Assembly (NCBI GenBank): GCA_003646995.1
Contig: QMLZ01000160.1
Coordinates: forward strand, 1 to 6,697
DNA length: 6,697 nt
Direction of reading: 5' to 3'
Source of the DNA: Deltaproteobacteria bacterium
Lineage (GTDB): Bacteria > Desulfobacterota > DSM-4660 > Desulfatiglandales > Desulfatiglandaceae
How positions within the stretch are numbered: the first letter of the stretch is position 1; each line of letters opens with the position of its first letter. Position numbers and translations under genes: made by a program. This document shows, in pieces, positions 1 to 5,621 of the stretch. Under the pieces are notes generated by a model. The model searched no databases. It saw only the letters and a program-made list of their open reading frames with translations, and was not told the DNA's origin.

Positions 1-192
1 AATTCTACTCAGTTTCGACCACATCTCCGACCCCCCATTCTTATGTTCCGTTTATTTTCGTCTCTTAAGTGTGCAAATGACGTACCATCACTTCTACCTC
101 AGGTAATCCATACTAAATCAATAGGTTAAGCTCCATGACCCGAGATTTGACTCGCTGAGGTACTTTTCAGTTAATCCAATTGTGCACACTTG

Positions 193-208
193 TGGTGTTT
201 TTTGTGCA
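193..208 (+). promoter_or_regulatory. Candidate sigma-54 (RpoN) -24/-12 promoter
   Basis: TGG at 193-195 and TGCA at 205-208 place GG (194-195) and GC (206-207) exactly 10 bases apart, the invariant spacing of sigma-54 promoters. Against YTGGYRYR-N4-TTGCW I count 10 of 13 matches. The first Y, the last R of the -24 block and the first T of the -12 block are missed. Transcription would start near 219. Liv-type and other nitrogen-related uptake operons are often RpoN-controlled, but a match of this quality can occur by chance, and I did not identify an enhancer-binding site. Confidence 0.3.
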
Positions 209-241
209 AAGCAATTATACCGGATTGCCGGCCCAATTGTA

Positions 242-269
242 TTGACACGATAAACTGCTATCGTATAGA
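242..269 (+). promoter_or_regulatory. Candidate sigma-70 promoter for the transport operon
   Basis: A perfect TTGACA (242-247) is followed after 16 bases by TATAGA (264-269), which matches 4 of 6 bases of TATAAT. Transcription would start near 276 and give a leader of about 109 bases before the binding-protein start codon at 385. This is the best -35/-10 pair I found in the upstream region. A second GTATAGA lies 20 bases downstream (283-289) without a good -35 box of its own. The match is only by eye. Confidence 0.5.
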
Positions 270-289
270 CTCCTACCGTCGAGTATAGA

Positions 290-344
290 GCTTTACCTAG
301 CACCTATTGTTCAGCTCCCTTAACGAACTTGGTAAAGCAGGAGC
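290..344 (+). promoter_or_regulatory. Candidate structured 5' leader RNA (hairpin with possible pseudoknot)
   Basis: A perfect 8-bp inverted repeat, GCTTTACC (290-297) and GGTAAAGC (331-338), encloses 33 bases. Inside it a 4-bp stem, GTTC (309-312) with GAAC (325-328), presents a 12-base loop. That loop contains GCTCC (314-318), which can pair with GGAGC (340-344), one base after the outer stem, making a pseudoknot. The same CTCC could instead pair with GGAG of the ribosome binding site at 375-378, so the fold could affect translation of the binding protein. The pairings are directly visible; any switching role is inference. It matches no riboswitch class I recognise. Confidence 0.3.
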
Positions 345-371
345 GCAAAAAGGTAACAACTAATTTCAGAG

Positions 372-379
372 AAAGGAGG
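372..379 (+). promoter_or_regulatory. Strong ribosome binding site of the binding-protein gene
   Basis: AAAGGAGG is a near-perfect Shine-Dalgarno sequence, five bases before the ATG at 385. It fixes that start and is the strongest site in the transport operon, consistent with binding protein being needed in excess over the membrane components. Confidence 0.8.
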
Positions 380-384
380 CTGCT

Positions 385-1629
385 ATGTTTAGCAAAAACA
401 GAAAAAAGAGCAGGTCAGTAGTATGGGGATGTTTGATATTAGGTGGTTTTTTGCTTCTAAGTCTCCTTTCCTTTCCGCCCCAGGCGCAAGCAAGAAACAT
501 TAAGGTGGGCATAATCGACTGTTACAGCGGTCCCCCGGCAGTTTATGCAAAGGACGCCCTTAACGGGTTCAAACTGGCCCTTAAAGACATAAACAAAAAG
601 GGTGTCCTTGGAAAGAAAATTGTCTTTACTACCAGGGACACAAAATTCAAGGTAGACATCGCCCTTAATATGGCCAAAGAGCTAGTGATGAGAGAAGATG
701 TGGACATACTTGTGGGCACTATAAACAGCGGCGCCTCTTTGGCAGTTTCAGAGGCCGTGGCAAAGAAAGAAAAAGTACCTTTTATTGTTTGGATTGCCAA
801 GAGCGAAAGAATTACGGGAGAAAAAGGCCATAGGTATGTGTTCTCAACTGGGGAAAATACTGCTATGGCCGGAAAAGCCGGGGCCGTGGCTCTTTCCAAG
901 AAACCCTATGTTAGGTATTGGATTGCGGGTGATGACTATGAATACGGACATGCCATTGCAAATGCCGCATGGCGAAACCTCAAAAAACTGAAGCCCGATG
1001 TTGAAGTGATAGGCAAGTCATGGTGGAAACCAGGTGAACCCGACCTTATCCCTTACCTTACCTCCATTATGGCTGCCAAACCCGATGCAGTGATCTTTTG
1101 TACAGGCGGTCGAAGCATGACTAATATCATGAAAGCGATCAAGGCAACGAATATGGCTAAGAAGGTCCCAATCTGGATTCATACTGCGACTGACCATGCT
1201 GTCTTGAAGCCCTTAGGCAAAGAGGCGCCGGAAGGCGTGATGGGAACCATGGATTACCACTTTTACTATCCTGATACCCCATCTAACAGGTCATTTGTGA
1301 AGGCCTTCAAGGCCGCATACGGCAGCCCTCCCGGCTTTCCCGCCTTCCACGGATACATAACCGCAAAGTTTATTGCCGAGGCCTTTGAAAAGGCGGGCAA
1401 GCTGAATAAGGAAAAATTTATCGATGCCATGGAAGGGCTGAAAATTGAAGGCCCCACTGGCACTATAGAGATGAGAGCATGTGATCATCAGGCGGTACTG
1501 CCCATGTTCCTGGGAGTAACCAAATACTCCCCGAAATATGGCGTGGTTATCTCTTCTAACATAGTAACCCTTCGTGGCGACCAAGTTATGCCTTCGTGCG
1601 AAGAGATAATGAAGGAACGCCGTAAATAG
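385..1629 (+). CDS. Liv/HAAT-family ABC transporter periplasmic substrate-binding protein
   Basis: This 414-residue protein is the solute receptor of the transporter encoded downstream. It belongs to the type I periplasmic binding proteins (Peripla_BP_6, LivJ/LivK-like). Residues 1-36 form a classical signal peptide: basic KNRKKSR, a hydrophobic stretch to about residue 29, then AQA before R37. The mature N-terminus has the family pattern VGIIDCYSGPPAVYAKDALNG (41-61, abridged). GTINSGASLAVSE (111-123) aligns with the first ligand-binding loop, DDYEYG (182-187) begins the second lobe, and ACDHQA (365-370) is a C-terminal motif common in Liv-like receptors of uncertain ligand. The segment after the first loop reads WIAKSERITGE (136-146). 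Leucine-binding proteins have an Ala/Thr-rich ligand contact there, so a branched-chain amino acid ligand should not be assumed. Length is normal to slightly long. The ATG is supported by AAAGGAGG five bases upstream. Family is certain; substrate is unknown. Confidence 0.95.
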   Translation: MFSKNRKKSRSVVWGCLILGGFLLLSLLSFPPQAQARNIKVGIIDCYSGPPAVYAKDALNGFKLALKDINKKGVLGKKIVFTTRDTKFKVDIALNMAKELVMREDVDILVGTINSGASLAVSEAVAKKEKVPFIVWIAKSERITGEKGHRYVFSTGENTAMAGKAGAVALSKKPYVRYWIAGDDYEYGHAIANAAWRNLKKLKPDVEVIGKSWWKPGEPDLIPYLTSIMAAKPDAVIFCTGGRSMTNIMKAIKATNMAKKVPIWIHTATDHAVLKPLGKEAPEGVMGTMDYHFYYPDTPSNRSFVKAFKAAYGSPPGFPAFHGYITAKFIAEAFEKAGKLNKEKFIDAMEGLKIEGPTGTIEMRACDHQAVLPMFLGVTKYSPKYGVVISSNIVTLRGDQVMPSCEEIMKERRK

Positions 1630-1636
1630 TATCTAG

Positions 1637-1690
1637 TAGACCTGCCCAGGTTTATCGTTTATGTAGAACGACTCACACCGGGCAGGTCTA
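1637..1690 (+). terminator. Long hairpin between binding-protein gene and livH (attenuator or mRNA-stabilising structure)
   Basis: TAGACCTGCCC (1637-1647) is perfectly complementary to GGGCAGGTCTA (1680-1690). The helix continues past one bulged A (1648) with GGT (1649-1651) pairing to ACC (1677-1679). After a small internal loop, TCGTT (1655-1659) pairs with AACGA (1667-1671) around a 7-base loop. The following TATTTCATT is only moderately U-rich, so complete termination is unlikely. I infer partial termination or protection of the upstream mRNA from 3' exonucleases, either of which would favour the binding protein over the permeases. It lies 7 bases after the binding-protein stop codon. Confidence 0.65.
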
Positions 1691-1729
1691 TTTCATTGGG
1701 GCTGAGCTTTTGCCAAAGGGAATTAGGCA

Positions 1730-2626
1730 ATGGAACCAGGCCACACAATTACACTCGCCGCTGTCGGAAGTCACTTGCTCGTAGGCCTAAGCCGGGCAAT
1801 GATCCTTTTTATCGTAAGCTCCGGGCTCAGCTTCGTGCTCGGGGTATTACGCGTGCCAAACGTAGCTCACGGTTCTCTTTACATGATTGGAGCTTTCTCG
1901 GCTTATGCGGTGTTTACTTCAATAGGGGGAGGCTCTACAGGATTTTGGCTGGCGTTGGCCCTGGCCCCTCTGGTAGTGGCCGCTGTGAGCTTTGTAGCAG
2001 AAAGATCCTTGTTCTGCCGTCTTTACGAACGCGAACACCTTATGCTCCTACTTTTCACATTCGCCTTGATGCTCATACTTGACGACCTTGTCAAGATAAT
2101 ATGGGGTGCTGAATATCGATCAATCATGGCCCCAGACTATTTTAAGGGTTCGGTGACAATTTTTGGCAGCTCCTTTCCCAAGTATAATCTTTTCTTACTT
2201 GCAGCCGGCCCCGTGGTCGCGGTTGGTCTGTGGCTTTTCACCAACAAGACCAAGATCGGAAAAATTGCCCGGGCCGCTGCCGTAGATCGAGAGATGGTCG
2301 GGGCAGTCGGAATCAATGTGAGCTGGATCTTCGCTTTTGCCTTTGTGCTGGGGTGTTTCCTCGCGGGACTTGGAGGTGCGCTTATGGCGCCCACTGTAAG
2401 TATAACGCTTGGAATGGATCACGACATAATTATAGAGGCTTTCTTGATCGTCACCATTGGAGGACTTGGGAATATGTGGGGAGCCATGGTTGGCTCATTG
2501 ATTTTCGGGATTACCCAATCCTTTGGCGTGCTATTGTGGCCACAATTTGCAATCGTGTTTCCTTATGCCGCAGTGGTTGTTGTCTTGTTGGCAAGGCCGA
2601 CCGGCTTACTCAAATCGGTATGGTAA
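1730..2626 (+). CDS. Liv-type ABC transporter permease LivH
   Basis: This 298-residue inner-membrane protein is one of the two channel-forming subunits (BPD_transp_2 / LivH family). Hydrophobic segments lie roughly at 15-40, 48-66, 72-91, 104-123, 152-171, 199-220, 233-262 and 272-287, leaving few long soluble loops. The N-terminal LGVLRVPNVAHGSLYMIGA (37-55) is the LivH hallmark (usual form FGVMRVVNFAHG). The cytoplasmic ATPase-coupling loop (EAA-like) is at about 174-197, with IGKIARAAAVD and the typical VGINV, followed by a Gly-rich AGLGGAL (212-218). Length is typical. The ATG at 1730 has a modest ribosome binding site, AAAGGG (1715-1720), nine bases upstream. That site sits in the loop of a small hairpin whose right arm includes the first base of the start codon. 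LivH pairs with LivM, whose gene starts 18 bases after the livH stop. Confidence 0.95.
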   Translation: MEPGHTITLAAVGSHLLVGLSRAMILFIVSSGLSFVLGVLRVPNVAHGSLYMIGAFSAYAVFTSIGGGSTGFWLALALAPLVVAAVSFVAERSLFCRLYEREHLMLLLFTFALMLILDDLVKIIWGAEYRSIMAPDYFKGSVTIFGSSFPKYNLFLLAAGPVVAVGLWLFTNKTKIGKIARAAAVDREMVGAVGINVSWIFAFAFVLGCFLAGLGGALMAPTVSITLGMDHDIIIEAFLIVTIGGLGNMWGAMVGSLIFGITQSFGVLLWPQFAIVFPYAAVVVVLLARPTGLLKSVW

Positions 2627-2644
2627 TCAGGAGATACTGAGACT

Positions 2645-3601
2645 ATGTTCAAGGGAAATAAAAAAACCTTGCTGGTTTCGGCAATTCTTTTCATATGTCT
2701 CCTAGTGGCTCCCTCTTTCTTGCCTCGTTTTTACACTTACATAATCGCATCCATTTACGTAACAGCACTCCTGGCCATGAGCCTGAATTTAGTTGTTGGA
2801 TACGGAGGGCTCTATCAATTTCATCATTGTGCCTTTTACGGTGTGAGCGCTTATACTCTGGCACTACTTATAACCAAGTCTCACGTTCCTTTCTGGGTCG
2901 CATTCGGTGCAGGCCCAATTGCGGCAGCGCTAACTGGTTACCTTATTGGGTGGTTCTGTGTGCGGCTTAGCAAGTTGTACTTCGGCATGCTTCAGATTTC
3001 TCTGGGGTCCCTCATTTGGGCTATTGCATTCAGGTGGTATAGTCTTACGGGCGGCGACGATGGAATACATGGTATCTCTGTGCCTGACTTTATATCTTCT
3101 ACCAAGAGCTCCTATTATTTCATCTTAGTGGTGCTGACCATAAGCCTTGTCCTTATGTACATAATAATCAAATCTCCATTCGGCACCACCCTTCAGGCGA
3201 CCCGCGACAACCCAGAACGTTGCGAGGCAGTGGGAATAAACGTGAGGAAACACCAGTTGATTGCATTGGTAATTTCAACGTTTTTTGCAGGTGTTGCAGG
3301 GGTCCTTTACGTTATCCTGGAGCAGTCCGTATTCCCTGATCTTCTGTTTTGGGTCTTTTCACTGGAAATCTTTATCATGTGCCTTCTGGGTGGCTGGTTC
3401 ACCTTTGCCGGCCCTATTATTGGTGCTGCCATGATGGTCTCATTGCGAACCTTTGTGGGTGTGTACACCGAGTACTGGACTCTTGTCCTAGGGGTCATTC
3501 TTATATTACTAATCTTCTTTTTACCGGAAGGAATCATGGGATTTTTCTTGGACAAGTTCGGGGCAAAGGCGCCCAACGAAGACCACGGAGGCACCCGCTG
3601 A
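2645..3601 (+). CDS. Liv-type ABC transporter permease LivM
   Basis: This is the second membrane subunit, 318 residues, expected to form the translocation pore with LivH in the inner membrane. Hydrophobic segments are at about 8-25, 31-52, 62-77, 82-104, 112-130, 157-175, 203-224, 236-262 and 278-294. Family landmarks are AMSLNLVVGYGGL (44-56), TGGDDGIHGI (135-144), the coupling loop ATRDNPERCEAVGINVRKH (185-203), STFFAGVAG (211-219) and the C-terminal FFLPEGIMG (291-299). The position that is normally SLGHAAF reads YQFHHCAFYG (57-66), a local departure from the usual motif. The tail after residue 300 is short and polar. The ATG at 2645 is preceded by AGGAG (2629-2633) at 11 bases. The TGA stop abuts the livG ATG directly, implying translational coupling. 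Confidence 0.94.
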   Translation: MFKGNKKTLLVSAILFICLLVAPSFLPRFYTYIIASIYVTALLAMSLNLVVGYGGLYQFHHCAFYGVSAYTLALLITKSHVPFWVAFGAGPIAAALTGYLIGWFCVRLSKLYFGMLQISLGSLIWAIAFRWYSLTGGDDGIHGISVPDFISSTKSSYYFILVVLTISLVLMYIIIKSPFGTTLQATRDNPERCEAVGINVRKHQLIALVISTFFAGVAGVLYVILEQSVFPDLLFWVFSLEIFIMCLLGGWFTFAGPIIGAAMMVSLRTFVGVYTEYWTLVLGVILILLIFFLPEGIMGFFLDKFGAKAPNEDHGGTR

Positions 3602-4342
3602 ATGCTCCGCGTAGAAGAAGTTTACAAATCCTTTGATGGCTTCATGGCCGTCAACGGCGCATCTTTGCATGTGGACAAGGGGCAAATTGCCGCTGTAATA
3701 GGACCCAATGGAGCCGGGAAAACCACCCTCTTCAATCTTATCACCGGCCAGCTATCCCCGGATGGTGGCAAGATATTGTTTCAAGACCAAGACATCACCC
3801 GTCTTCCTCCCTATGCAATATGCAGGAAAGGTATCGCAAGATCCTTTCAAATTGCTAATGTCTTCCCGCGTCTTACGGTCTTTACAAATGTTCAGGTTTC
3901 AGTGCTCTCCAAACAAAACAGAAGTGGAACACTGTTTCGCTCTGTCACCAGCATGGCCGTAAGGGAAACATATGCAATTCTCGAGCATGTGGGACTTGCT
4001 GACAAGGCCCAGCATCTTGCGGGATCACTTTCCCATGGCGACCAAAGAATCTTGGAAATCGCCATTGCCCTAGGAAACGAACCAGAGCTTCTTATACTGG
4101 ATGAGCCCACCGCGGGCATGTCTCCGGAAGAAACTAAGAGAACCATGCAGCTCATAAGAGAATTGGCAGAAAATAGGGCCCTCACCATCCTTTTTTGCGA
4201 GCATGACATGGACATCGTATTTAATGTAGCTCAGAGCATAATGGTTATGCACCATGGGCGTACCCTAATCCAAGGTACTCCACAGGAAGTCCGAGAAAAC
4301 AAAGAAGTGCAAGAGGCCTATCTTGGAGGTGCGGATGCTTAA
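3602..4342 (+). CDS. Liv-type ABC transporter ATPase LivG
   Basis: This 246-residue cytoplasmic nucleotide-binding subunit hydrolyses ATP to drive transport. Visible motifs in order are Walker A GPNGAGKTT (34-42), Q-loop SFQIANVF (81-88), ABC signature LSHGDQR (143-149), Walker B LLILDEP (163-169) with catalytic E168, and H-loop EHD with H201. The C-terminal QEAYLGG (237-243) is the LivG ending. The signature LSHGDQRxLEIA followed by TAGMSPEET (170-178) differs from the E. coli LivG form (LAYGQQRRLEIA). It resembles LivG proteins from operons of unassigned substrate; that comparison is from memory. The ATG follows the livM stop with no gap, with GGAGG (3587-3591) ten bases upstream inside livM. 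All catalytic residues are present, so it should be active, as a heterodimer with LivF. Confidence 0.95.
   Translation: MLRVEEVYKSFDGFMAVNGASLHVDKGQIAAVIGPNGAGKTTLFNLITGQLSPDGGKILFQDQDITRLPPYAICRKGIARSFQIANVFPRLTVFTNVQVSVLSKQNRSGTLFRSVTSMAVRETYAILEHVGLADKAQHLAGSLSHGDQRILEIAIALGNEPELLILDEPTAGMSPEETKRTMQLIRELAENRALTILFCEHDMDIVFNVAQSIMVMHHGRTLIQGTPQEVRENKEVQEAYLGGADA
4325..4329 (+). promoter_or_regulatory. Ribosome binding site of livF inside the end of livG
   Basis: GGAGG lies within the last codons of livG, five bases before the ATG at 4335. It decides the livF start: an in-frame TTG (4323) and GTG (4329) lie upstream but would overlap this site. The start codon precedes the livG stop, so ribosomes finishing livG can begin livF directly. 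Confidence 0.7.
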
Positions 4343-5030
4343 AGTTACAAATATCCACACCTATTACGGGCTTAGCCACATTCTTTTCGATGTGTCTTTG
4401 GAAGTAAAGCAGGGCCAGGTCGCGTGCCTCCTGGGCCGAAATGGAGCCGGAAAAACCACGACTCTGAAAAGCATAATGGGATTGGTTCCTCCACGGCGGG
4501 GCAGGATAATGTTTAAAGGTGAGGACGTCACAGGGATGCAGCCATATATTCTCGCGAGGAAAGGCATAGGATATGTCCCTGATGACAGAAGGATATTCGC
4601 TGATCTTTCTGTGAAGGATAACCTCGAAATCGCCGCTCGAAAAAGTAACGGAAGAGAACAATGGACACTAGAGAAAGTTTATGATTTGTTTCCATCCCTA
4701 AAGGCCTTTTCTGACCGCAAGGGGAGCCTTCTTAGTGGCGGGGAACAAAAAATGTTGGCCATAGGCAGGGCCCTTATGACCAATCCCGAACTCCTGCTCT
4801 TGGATGAGCCAACAGAGGGTTTGGCCCCGCTTCTGGTCAAGAACTTACGCGAAACCATAGAAAAGCTAAAGGCGGTTGGTCTGACGGTATTGCTGGCCGA
4901 ACAAAATGTTAAGTTTATACTCAGGCTCAGCGATTACGGCTACATCATTGATGATGGCAGAATCTGTTATCAGGGGACTGTAAGCGAACTCGTCTCCAGC
5001 GAGGAACTGAGAAGGAGATGTGGAATATAG
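4335..5030 (+). CDS. Liv-type ABC transporter ATPase LivF
   Basis: This is the second ATPase subunit, 231 residues from the ATG at 4335. It carries Walker A GRNGAGKTT (34-42), ABC signature LSGGEQ (133-138), Walker B LLLLDEP (153-159) with catalytic E158, and the LivF-specific TEGLAP (160-165). Two positions differ from the general ABC pattern, as is usual in LivF. The Q-loop region reads GYVPDDRRIF (79-88) without glutamine, and the H-loop reads AEQN with Q190 in place of histidine. These are subfamily features rather than damage. The gene overlaps livG by 8 bases. An in-frame TTG at 4323 would add four residues, but GGAGG at 4325-4329 favours the ATG. LivF closes the five-gene transporter; ridA begins 54 bases later. 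Confidence 0.95.
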   Translation: MLKVTNIHTYYGLSHILFDVSLEVKQGQVACLLGRNGAGKTTTLKSIMGLVPPRRGRIMFKGEDVTGMQPYILARKGIGYVPDDRRIFADLSVKDNLEIAARKSNGREQWTLEKVYDLFPSLKAFSDRKGSLLSGGEQKMLAIGRALMTNPELLLLDEPTEGLAPLLVKNLRETIEKLKAVGLTVLLAEQNVKFILRLSDYGYIIDDGRICYQGTVSELVSSEELRRRCGI

Positions 5031-5084
5031 GATGGCCGTGCAGACAAACTCCCAGAGAAAAAGATCTTTAGGAGAATTGAAAGG

Positions 5085-5474
5085 ATGGAAGATTCAAAAA
5101 AGAGAGTATTCCATACGGATAAAGCAGCATTCACCGGCGGACCATATTCCCAGGCAATCATCTACCAAGATATGATCTATGTATCGGGCCAAATAGCTCT
5201 GGATCCAAAAACCAATGCCCCAGTCCTAGGCACCATAGAAGAGCAATCAACCTTGGCCCTTGAAAACCTCAAGATTATCCTGGAAGAGGCAGGCTCTTCA
5301 ATGGACAAGGTGATAAGGGTTAATGTGTACCTTGCCTCGATAGATGACTATCCTAAGTTCAATGAGGTTTACAAGCGATTCTTCACTGCTGACTTGCCCG
5401 CCAGGACCTGTGTTGCGGTTGCCGGCCTGCCTTTAGGTGCAAAAGTCGAGATCGATGCCATAGCAATTGTCTAA
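5085..5474 (+). CDS. ridA: RidA-family enamine/imine deaminase
   Basis: This 129-residue protein of the RidA/YER057c/UK114 family should act as a cytoplasmic trimer. It hydrolyses reactive enamine/imine intermediates, such as 2-aminoacrylate released by PLP-dependent dehydratases, to keto acids and ammonia. Family landmarks are GPYSQA (19-24), YVSGQIALDP (32-41), LPARTCV (104-110) and VEIDAIAIV (121-129). R107 corresponds to the substrate-carboxylate arginine (R105 in E. coli RidA), C109 and E122 to the adjacent cysteine and glutamate, and Y21 to the conserved tyrosine. These residues place it with active RidA rather than the Rid subfamilies lacking the arginine. The site before GPYSQA reads AAFTG instead of the usual AAIG, one residue longer. 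AGGAG (5070-5074) lies ten bases before the ATG. Position after livF without an evident terminator suggests co-transcription with the transporter. Confidence 0.95.
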   Translation: MEDSKKRVFHTDKAAFTGGPYSQAIIYQDMIYVSGQIALDPKTNAPVLGTIEEQSTLALENLKIILEEAGSSMDKVIRVNVYLASIDDYPKFNEVYKRFFTADLPARTCVAVAGLPLGAKVEIDAIAIV

Positions 5475-5621
5475 CTGACCGACGTAATAGTTAGGTCCTC
5501 GGGGTTTTCCAAAGACATTTTTTTTGCAAAGCCCGATCTAATGTGCTAATAAGAACAATAAATTAGAGGGCTATTCAGGAAATTGCGCTCAGATTATTGC
5601 AGCGCAAAACCCATTGTTTTG
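5475..5621 (+). other. Intergenic boundary between the transport operon and the rlmE-yebC pair
   Basis: This gap marks the change from transport to translation genes. CTAACT (5471-5476) can pair with AGTTAG (5489-5494), a 6-bp stem overlapping the ridA stop codon. A T8 run is at 5518-5525, but 23 bases separate them, so this is not a good intrinsic terminator. Termination may be Rho-dependent or incomplete. The right part holds a weak promoter candidate and the uncertain start of rlmE. Confidence 0.5.
5524..5552 (+). promoter_or_regulatory. Weak candidate sigma-70 promoter for rlmE-yebC
   Basis: TTGCAA (5524-5529, 4 of 6 to TTGACA) and TAATAA (5547-5552, 3 of 6 to TATAAT) are separated by 17 bases, with an extended -10 TGC directly before the -10 box. 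Transcription would start near 5559. The surrounding sequence is AT-rich, which makes chance matches likely. Confidence 0.3.

Larger units (their letters stand above)
1..384. other. Non-coding control region upstream of the transport operon
   Basis: No convincing gene is visible in these 384 bases on either strand. The three + frames that enter from the left edge close at about 65, 107 and 129, and none resembles a protein tail I know. The region is AT-rich, with short repeated words: TGTGCA at 70, 181 and 203, CCAATTGT at 176 and 233, and GTATAGA at 263 and 283. The right half contains the promoter candidates and a potential folded leader, listed separately. A neighbouring gene to the left, if divergent, would have to begin at or beyond the window edge. 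Confidence 0.7.

Noticed and set aside
1..24. Possible divergent gene starting with ATG on the - strand at 24
   Set aside because: Only eight codons are inside the window and the upstream G-rich stretch is not enough to support a gene.
118..303. 61-codon open frame on the - strand from a GTG in the upstream region
   Set aside because: No recognisable domain, start is GTG with a distant GGGAG, and it runs through the best promoter candidates of the transport operon.
307..363. Possible 18-residue leader peptide starting at TTG 307 and ending at TAA 361-363
   Set aside because: No ribosome binding site precedes it and it has no run of Leu, Ile or Val codons of the kind used in attenuation leaders.
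1696..2082. 128-codon + frame overlapping the start of livH
   Set aside because: It begins in the 3' flank of the intercistronic hairpin and lies out of frame over LivH, whose protein shows clear family motifs across the same bases.
4335..5030. LivF as a damaged ATPase because the Q-loop glutamine and H-loop histidine are absent
   Set aside because: Both replacements are normal for the LivF subfamily, and Walker A, signature and Walker B are intact.
5060..5069. Ten-base palindrome AAAGATCTTT just before the ridA ribosome binding site
   Set aside because: No second copy or loop; too short and AT-rich to call an operator.
5032..5175. 47-codon frame from ATG 5032, just after the livF stop
   Set aside because: It overlaps ridA out of frame, has no well-spaced ribosome binding site and encodes nothing recognisable.
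5471..5525. Intrinsic terminator after ridA
   Set aside because: The only stem is 6 bp and overlaps the stop codon, and the T8 run is 23 bases further on, so the two do not form a terminator.
5514..5528. Sigma-54-like -12 box TTGCA before rlmE
   Set aside because: The required GG at the -24 position is GA (5514-5515), so the essential element is missing.
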